From Bacillota bacterium (GTDB lineage: Bacteria; Bacillota; Clostridia; Oscillospirales; Ruminococcaceae), in assembly GCA_023443315.1 (NCBI GenBank), contig JAEZVA010000037.1, positions 1 to 17,225 of the forward strand: DNA of 17,225 nt, read 5' to 3'. The first letter of the stretch is position 1. Every line of letters starts with the position of its first letter. Positions 13,441 to 17,225 of this stretch are shown here, one piece after another. The notes beneath the pieces were generated by a model that was given only the letters and a program-made list of their open reading frames with translations, had not been told where the DNA came from and did not search any database. Made by a program: the position numbers and the translations under genes.

Positions 13441-15044
13441 AGCCCGCGCACCTCCTCGCAGGTAACCGCGTGATGGCGGTAGCCGGACGCAATTAGGCTT
13501 GCAGGGGTGGTGTAGAACGCATTCCCACCAAAAAAGGTGCGTGGCGGCGCGGCACATGCAACCACTCCATCGAACAACAACACGCATCGGTCACAATACT
13601 GTGCGCAAAACGTGGTATCGTGGCTTGCCATAATCACTGTAACCCCTTGCTGAGTAAGCTGTTTTAACACCGCCGCGAGCTGTTGTTTTGCGGTTGGGTC
13701 AAGTGCTTTGGTCGGCTCGTCCAGCAACACCACGTCGGGGCAGGCTAGCAAGACCTTAGCAAACGCCGCACGCTGACGCTCCCCTGCACTGATATCGTAG
13801 GGGTGGCAGTCTAAAATATGTGTGATGCCAAGTGCCTGCGCCTCGGCTACAACCCTCTGCCCTGCGTCTTCGTTGCCATTGGCACCCGCAACGTCGAGCA
13901 GATCCTCGCGGACGGTATCTCGCACAAACAACAGCTTGGTATTGGCAGGCAGATAAGCCGCCTTCGTCCCCTGCCCTTTTGGGTAAACGGTAACCTTGCC
14001 CCTGACCGGCTTTAACAGCCCGCACAAGAGCTTTAACAGGGTCGTTTTTCCCGACCCGTTGTCCCCCATAACCGCTATAATCTCATGCCGATACGCGGCA
14101 AACTCCAACCCCCGAAAGATCGGCTGCTGGATTGCGTGATAGCCAAACGCTACCCCTTTTGCCCGTACCGCAATATCCTTCTGTGGCGCTTGCTCCTGTG
14201 GTTGTGGAAGTGCGGGCTGCTTGCCCTTTAACCTATCCTCAAACAACGCACGTCCCTCCGCTACGGTAAGCGGAATCTGCTCCTCCTTGTTAAAGATGCG
14301 GGCTGCAGCAGGCAGAAGTGCTGCAAACGGCTCGCCCTGCCGTGCCATCCAAGCCGCGCAGTCCCTACTCCCACCATCAAAGCGCAGCTTGCCGTTATCC
14401 ATGACCATGACGCGGCTGCACAACGAAAATAACGCCTCGGTGTTATGCTCTGCAACGATTATGGTTATCCCTAGCTCATGGTTTAGGCGCAGCAGCATAG
14501 ACAAGAAGTCGCGTGAAGCGACCGGGTCGAGCTGGGAGGTCGGCTCGTCCAGTAGAAGAAGACGAGGCGACAACGCGAGAACCGACGCGAGATTGACCGT
14601 CTGCTTTTGACCGCTAGATAGGGTGTGCACTTTTTGATCGAGGAGTCGTCCCAGCCCAAAAAAGCTCGCCATCTCCGCGACGCGGCGGCGGATAATTTCT
14701 GACGGAAAGCCGAGGGACTCCAGCCCAAAACAAAGCTCGGCGCGCACGGTGTCGGTGACCAGCTGGCTCTCGACGTCCTGCATCACAAACCCGATATCGC
14801 ACGCCGACTGTAACGCGTGTAGGTCTTTAATATCCGTGCCCGCGAAACAGATGCTCCCTTTGCGCCCGCCGGTTGGGCTAAGCTCCGGCTTTAGGTTTGC
14901 GAGCAGGGTGGACTTACCGCTGCCCGACGCGCCACAAAGTAAAACAAACTCGCCTGCACAGACGGTAAAGCCGACGGAATCCAGCGCATTTTTGGAAGAC
15001 TGCCCATAAGAGAACGAAAAATCGGTTACCTGAACCAGTTCCAC
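13428..15044 (-). CDS. ECF transporter ATPase, two ABC domains fused
   Basis: 538 residues from the GTG at 15042-15044, placed there by GGGAGGTGG just upstream and by the normal ABC start VELVQVTDFSFSYG; the longer in-frame ATG at 15269 lies deep in ecfT and is unlikely. Domain 1 (1-240): Walker A GASGSGKST (38-46), Q-loop Q89, signature LSSGQKQ (142-148), Walker B LLLLDEPTSQLD (162-173), H-loop H200. Domain 2 (290-520): Walker A GDNGSGKTT (327-335), signature ISAGERQ (418-424), Walker B VVLLDEPTKALD (438-449), H-loop H475. Domain 2 has AYLPANTKLLF where a Q-loop glutamine (LPQ) is expected. The two halves act as the EcfA-EcfA' dimer powering substrate import. The gene overlaps ecfT by 19 bp and the S gene by 13 bp. 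Confidence 0.93.
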   Translation of the reverse strand: MELVQVTDFSFSYGQSSKNALDSVGFTVCAGEFVLLCGASGSGKSTLLANLKPELSPTGGRKGSICFAGTDIKDLHALQSACDIGFVMQDVESQLVTDTVRAELCFGLESLGFPSEIIRRRVAEMASFFGLGRLLDQKVHTLSSGQKQTVNLASVLALSPRLLLLDEPTSQLDPVASRDFLSMLLRLNHELGITIIVAEHNTEALFSLCSRVMVMDNGKLRFDGGSRDCAAWMARQGEPFAALLPAAARIFNKEEQIPLTVAEGRALFEDRLKGKQPALPQPQEQAPQKDIAVRAKGVAFGYHAIQQPIFRGLEFAAYRHEIIAVMGDNGSGKTTLLKLLCGLLKPVRGKVTVYPKGQGTKAAYLPANTKLLFVRDTVREDLLDVAGANGNEDAGQRVVAEAQALGITHILDCHPYDISAGERQRAAFAKVLLACPDVVLLDEPTKALDPTAKQQLAAVLKQLTQQGVTVIMASHDTTFCAQYCDRCVLLFDGVVACAAPPRTFFGGNAFYTTPASLIASGYRHHAVTCEEVRGLWKE

Positions 15045-15910
15045 CGAACCACCTCCCATCCGTCGCACGTTAGCGGTATCATCAATAGCACAAAAAACAA
15101 ATGAGCGTAAACGCCCTGCCATCCTGCCACCGTGACCGTGCTCATGACAGGATAAAACACAAACGAAAGACCAAAAGTCGTATAGATTACTATGGATATT
15201 ACAAATAGAATAATGACAGCTACGCAGACCGTGATATCCCGCGCCGTAAATCGCTCGGTTTGGTACCAAGTTCTTCCTGCTGCGCCATAGCCACGCGCCT
15301 GCATCGACCGTGCGGTGTCTATGGAGTCCTCCAACGAGCTTGCAATCAGCACCGTTACGGTTTGCGCAAAGGTCTTTGCCCGTGCCATAACGCCCTGTGC
15401 CTTTGTAAGCGGCGGGCTCAACAAGCTAAGCGTGTCCGATATCTCATGCTGGCGGCGGATAAGCATCGGGATTAGGCGCATTGTCATCGTAAACACCAGC
15501 ACAGTCGACGATAGCCTGCCACCAAATAACGCGCGCAACCGTTCGCCGGATAATAGGGCAGTAAAAACGCCAAACCATAGTATCACACACAACAGCATAA
15601 GCCCTGATACCAGCCCGTAAAGCAGTGCCTCAAGCGTAATCGGCTTAGAAAACAGGGTCAAAAGCACCACCCTGCCCCGATGATTATACAGTGGGTTAAC
15701 TATGGTAACCAATATACAAAGCGGCAGCCCTAAGCGCAATGAGCGAGTCAGCTCTGATTTTCCGTTGTAGATTAGTGTATACAAAACAGAAAACAGCAGG
15801 CTTCCACACACAATAACGGGGTTCATAGAAAGGAAGGAAAGGATAAAAACAGCCGCGAAATAAACGAGCTGCGTCATCGGGTGGAAGGTGTAAAATCCAA
15901 GCCTGTTCAT
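15026..15910 (-). CDS. ecfT: ECF transporter transmembrane T component
   Basis: 294 residues; the ATG at 15908-15910 follows AAAGGA at 7-8 nt. It has five to six hydrophobic segments and the EcfT coupling-helix region SSLEDSIDTARSMQARGYG (the conserved Ala-Arg-Ser/Gly motifs that contact the ATPases), plus MRLIPMLIRRQHEI upstream of it. EcfT couples ATP hydrolysis in the EcfA pair to toppling of the S component in the membrane. It is the first gene of the operon, with a consensus promoter 45 nt upstream and no room for a riboswitch leader, so control by a vitamin riboswitch is not supported here. Confidence 0.93.
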   Translation of the reverse strand: MNRLGFYTFHPMTQLVYFAAVFILSFLSMNPVIVCGSLLFSVLYTLIYNGKSELTRSLRLGLPLCILVTIVNPLYNHRGRVVLLTLFSKPITLEALLYGLVSGLMLLCVILWFGVFTALLSGERLRALFGGRLSSTVLVFTMTMRLIPMLIRRQHEISDTLSLLSPPLTKAQGVMARAKTFAQTVTVLIASSLEDSIDTARSMQARGYGAAGRTWYQTERFTARDITVCVAVIILFVISIVIYTTFGLSFVFYPVMSTVTVAGWQGVYAHLFFVLLMIPLTCDGWEVVRWNWFR

Positions 15911-15954
15911 AACGCGTTCCTTTCGGTTAGATTGTGTATATAGTTAATTATTAT

Positions 15955-15983
15955 ATCATACTGCCCCTGTGATGGGTTGTCAA
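15955..15983 (-). promoter_or_regulatory. Consensus promoter of the ECF operon
   Basis: On the minus strand TTGACA (15978-15983) and TATGAT (15955-15960) are spaced 17 nt apart, directly after the tuf terminator and 45 nt before the ecfT ATG. Confidence 0.85.
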
Positions 15984-16003
15984 ACTCGAAAAGGGTAGCA
16001 CGA

Positions 16004-16033
16004 AAAAGGGAAGCGTTTGCACGCTTCCCTTTT
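16004..16033 (-). terminator. Intrinsic terminator of tuf
   Basis: AAAAGGGAAGCGT (16004-16016) and ACGCTTCCCTTTT (16021-16033) are perfect 13-bp arms around a TTGC tetraloop. On the minus strand the stem ends in TTTTT. It lies 23 nt past the tuf stop. Confidence 0.93.
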
Positions 16034-16056
16034 GTGTGATGGCTAACAGCCAATCA

Positions 16057-17225
16057 TTATTTATCGGTTACCGCACTAACAACGCCGGAACCAACGGTAC
16101 GTCCACCCTCGCGGATAGCGAAACGGAGACCGGGCTCGATCGCGATGGGGGTAATCAGCTCAACATCCATAGTAACGTTGTCGCCAGGCATGCACATCTC
16201 GGTGCCCTCGGGCAGCTTGATTACGCCGGTAACGTCGGTGGTACGGAAGTAGAACTGGGGACGGTAGTTGTCAAAGAACGGGGTGTGACGGCCGCCCTCA
16301 TCCTTTTTAAGGATATAAACCTGACCTTGGAACTTGGTGTGCGGCTGAATGGTACCGGGCTTGCACAGAACCTGTCCACGCTCGATCTCGCTTCTCTGAA
16401 CACCACGCAGCAGTGCGCCGATGTTGTCGCCTGCCTCAGCGTAGTCAAGAATCTTACGGAACATCTCAACGCCGGTAACAACGGTCTTCTTCTTCTCCTC
16501 AGTCAGACCAACGATCTCAACCTCGTCGCCGGTCTTAACCTGACCGCGCTCTACTCTACCAGTTGCAACGGTGCCGCGTCCGGTAATGGTGAACACGTCC
16601 TCAACAGGCATTAAGAAAGCCAGGTCGGTCTTACGCTCGGGAGTGGGGATATAGCTATCAACCGCATCCATCAGCGCAATAATGGGGGCATACTCAGGAG
16701 CGTTGATGTCGGTAGAGGTGCTCTCAAGGGCAACCAAAGCCGAGCCCTTAACAATCGGAATATCGTCGCCGGGGAACTCGTAAGCGGAAAGAAGCTCACG
16801 GATCTCCATCTCAACGAGCTCAAGCAGCTCTTCGTCGTCAACCTGATCCGACTTGTTCATGAACACAACGATATACTGTACGCCAACACGGCTAGCAAGC
16901 AGGATGTGCTCGCGGGTCTGAGGCATAGGACCGTCAGCAGCGGAAACAACGAGAATCGCGCCGTCCATCTGAGCAGCACCAGTGATCATGTTCTTAACGT
17001 AGTCGGCATGTCCGGGGCAGTCAACGTGAGCGTAGTGACGACTCTCAGTCTCGTACTCAACGTGAGCGGTATTAATAGTAATGCCGCGCTCTCTCTCCTC
17101 GGGAGCCTTATCAATCATGTCATAAGCAACATAGTTTGCGGAACCGCGGAAACCAAGAACCTTGGTGATTGCTGCGGTAAGGGACGTCTTGCCATGGTCA
17201 ACGTGACCAATTGTGCCAATATTAA
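16057..17225 (-). CDS. tuf: Elongation factor Tu (5' end outside window)
   Basis: 389 codons are present, with only about the first 11-12 missing; the visible start is NIGTIGHVDHGKTSLTAAITKV. EF-Tu is the GTPase that delivers aminoacyl-tRNA to the ribosome. G1 GHVDHGKT, switch I PEERERGITI, G3 DCPGHADY, G4 FMNKSDQVDD (most EF-Tu have NKCD or NKVD; serine at this place is a mild variation) and G5 SALVALE are intact. Domains 2 and 3 are complete to the end (GRGTVATGRVERG, RPQFYFRTTDVTG, LRFAIREGGRTVGSGVV). The gene has its own strong terminator, after which the ECF operon starts from a separate promoter. Confidence 0.98.
   Translation of the reverse strand, partial: NIGTIGHVDHGKTSLTAAITKVLGFRGSANYVAYDMIDKAPEERERGITINTAHVEYETESRHYAHVDCPGHADYVKNMITGAAQMDGAILVVSAADGPMPQTREHILLASRVGVQYIVVFMNKSDQVDDEELLELVEMEIRELLSAYEFPGDDIPIVKGSALVALESTSTDINAPEYAPIIALMDAVDSYIPTPERKTDLAFLMPVEDVFTITGRGTVATGRVERGQVKTGDEVEIVGLTEEKKKTVVTGVEMFRKILDYAEAGDNIGALLRGVQRSEIERGQVLCKPGTIQPHTKFQGQVYILKKDEGGRHTPFFDNYRPQFYFRTTDVTGVIKLPEGTEMCMPGDNVTMDVELITPIAIEPGLRFAIREGGRTVGSGVVSAVTDK

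Noticed and set aside
15911..16003. Possible cobalamin or thiamine riboswitch before the ECF operon
   Set aside because: Only about 45 nt separate the consensus -10 from the ecfT start, too short for a riboswitch, and no B12-box-like sequence is visible.
16036..16614. 192-codon plus-strand open frame inside tuf
   Set aside because: It is antisense to tuf, starts within its downstream region and has no homology visible by eye.

Overview
The window looks like a chromosomal segment of a Gram-positive, anaerobic Clostridia-type Bacillota, possibly Oscillospirales (inference). The support is an Rnf-type membrane electron-transport gene set, an Agr-like LytTR/GHKL two-component pair, a MecA adaptor, ECF transporter genes, GTG/TTG starts with strong Shine-Dalgarno sites, and a tRNA gene encoding its own CCA. 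Hand counts give about 52% GC in one rnfD line and about 30-33% in a short segment near 4.3 kb.

Layout. 1-1403 (-): 5' part of a secreted surface protein with a beta-helix-like repeat region and a bacterial Ig-like domain. 1496-1822 (-): small membrane protein with a LemA-like tail. 2015-4032 (+): LytTR response regulator and GHKL sensor kinase with overlapping stop and start, behind a good sigma-A promoter. 4141-4806: three units, each a terminator-like hairpin next to a tRNA 3'-end sequence. The last is the real tRNA-Leu(UAA); an AT-rich small membrane-protein gene lies between the first and second.

4956-10268 (-): a compact operon read rnfC-rnfD-rnfE-rnfA, then a membrane-anchored TIM-barrel protein (DUF4015 type), then a 94-residue protein carrying the GGADGPT sodium-site motif of decarboxylase beta subunits. 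rnfG and rnfB are absent from it, and the RnfC protein has lost its glycine-rich flavin/NADH loop while keeping both 4Fe-4S motifs. This is the most unusual part of the window.

10540-11097 (+): MecA-family adaptor, abutting a convergent ribulose-phosphate epimerase gene (rpe, 11098-11751). 11752-12759: about 1 kb without a convincing gene. It holds the rpe promoter, a perfect 20-bp hairpin, a palindrome, and a tandem duplication that carried along the 3' end of the neighbouring transporter gene.

12760-15910 (-): a three-gene ECF transporter operon (T component, fused double ATPase, S component) with its own consensus promoter. 16057-17225 (-): tuf (EF-Tu), lacking only its first dozen or so codons, followed by a strong terminator.

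Neighbouring genes suggest three working units: a surface/sensing locus, a reduced Rnf-like redox or ion complex with two unusual partners, and a vitamin-type ECF importer. Functions are inferred from motifs read by eye; no database search was possible.
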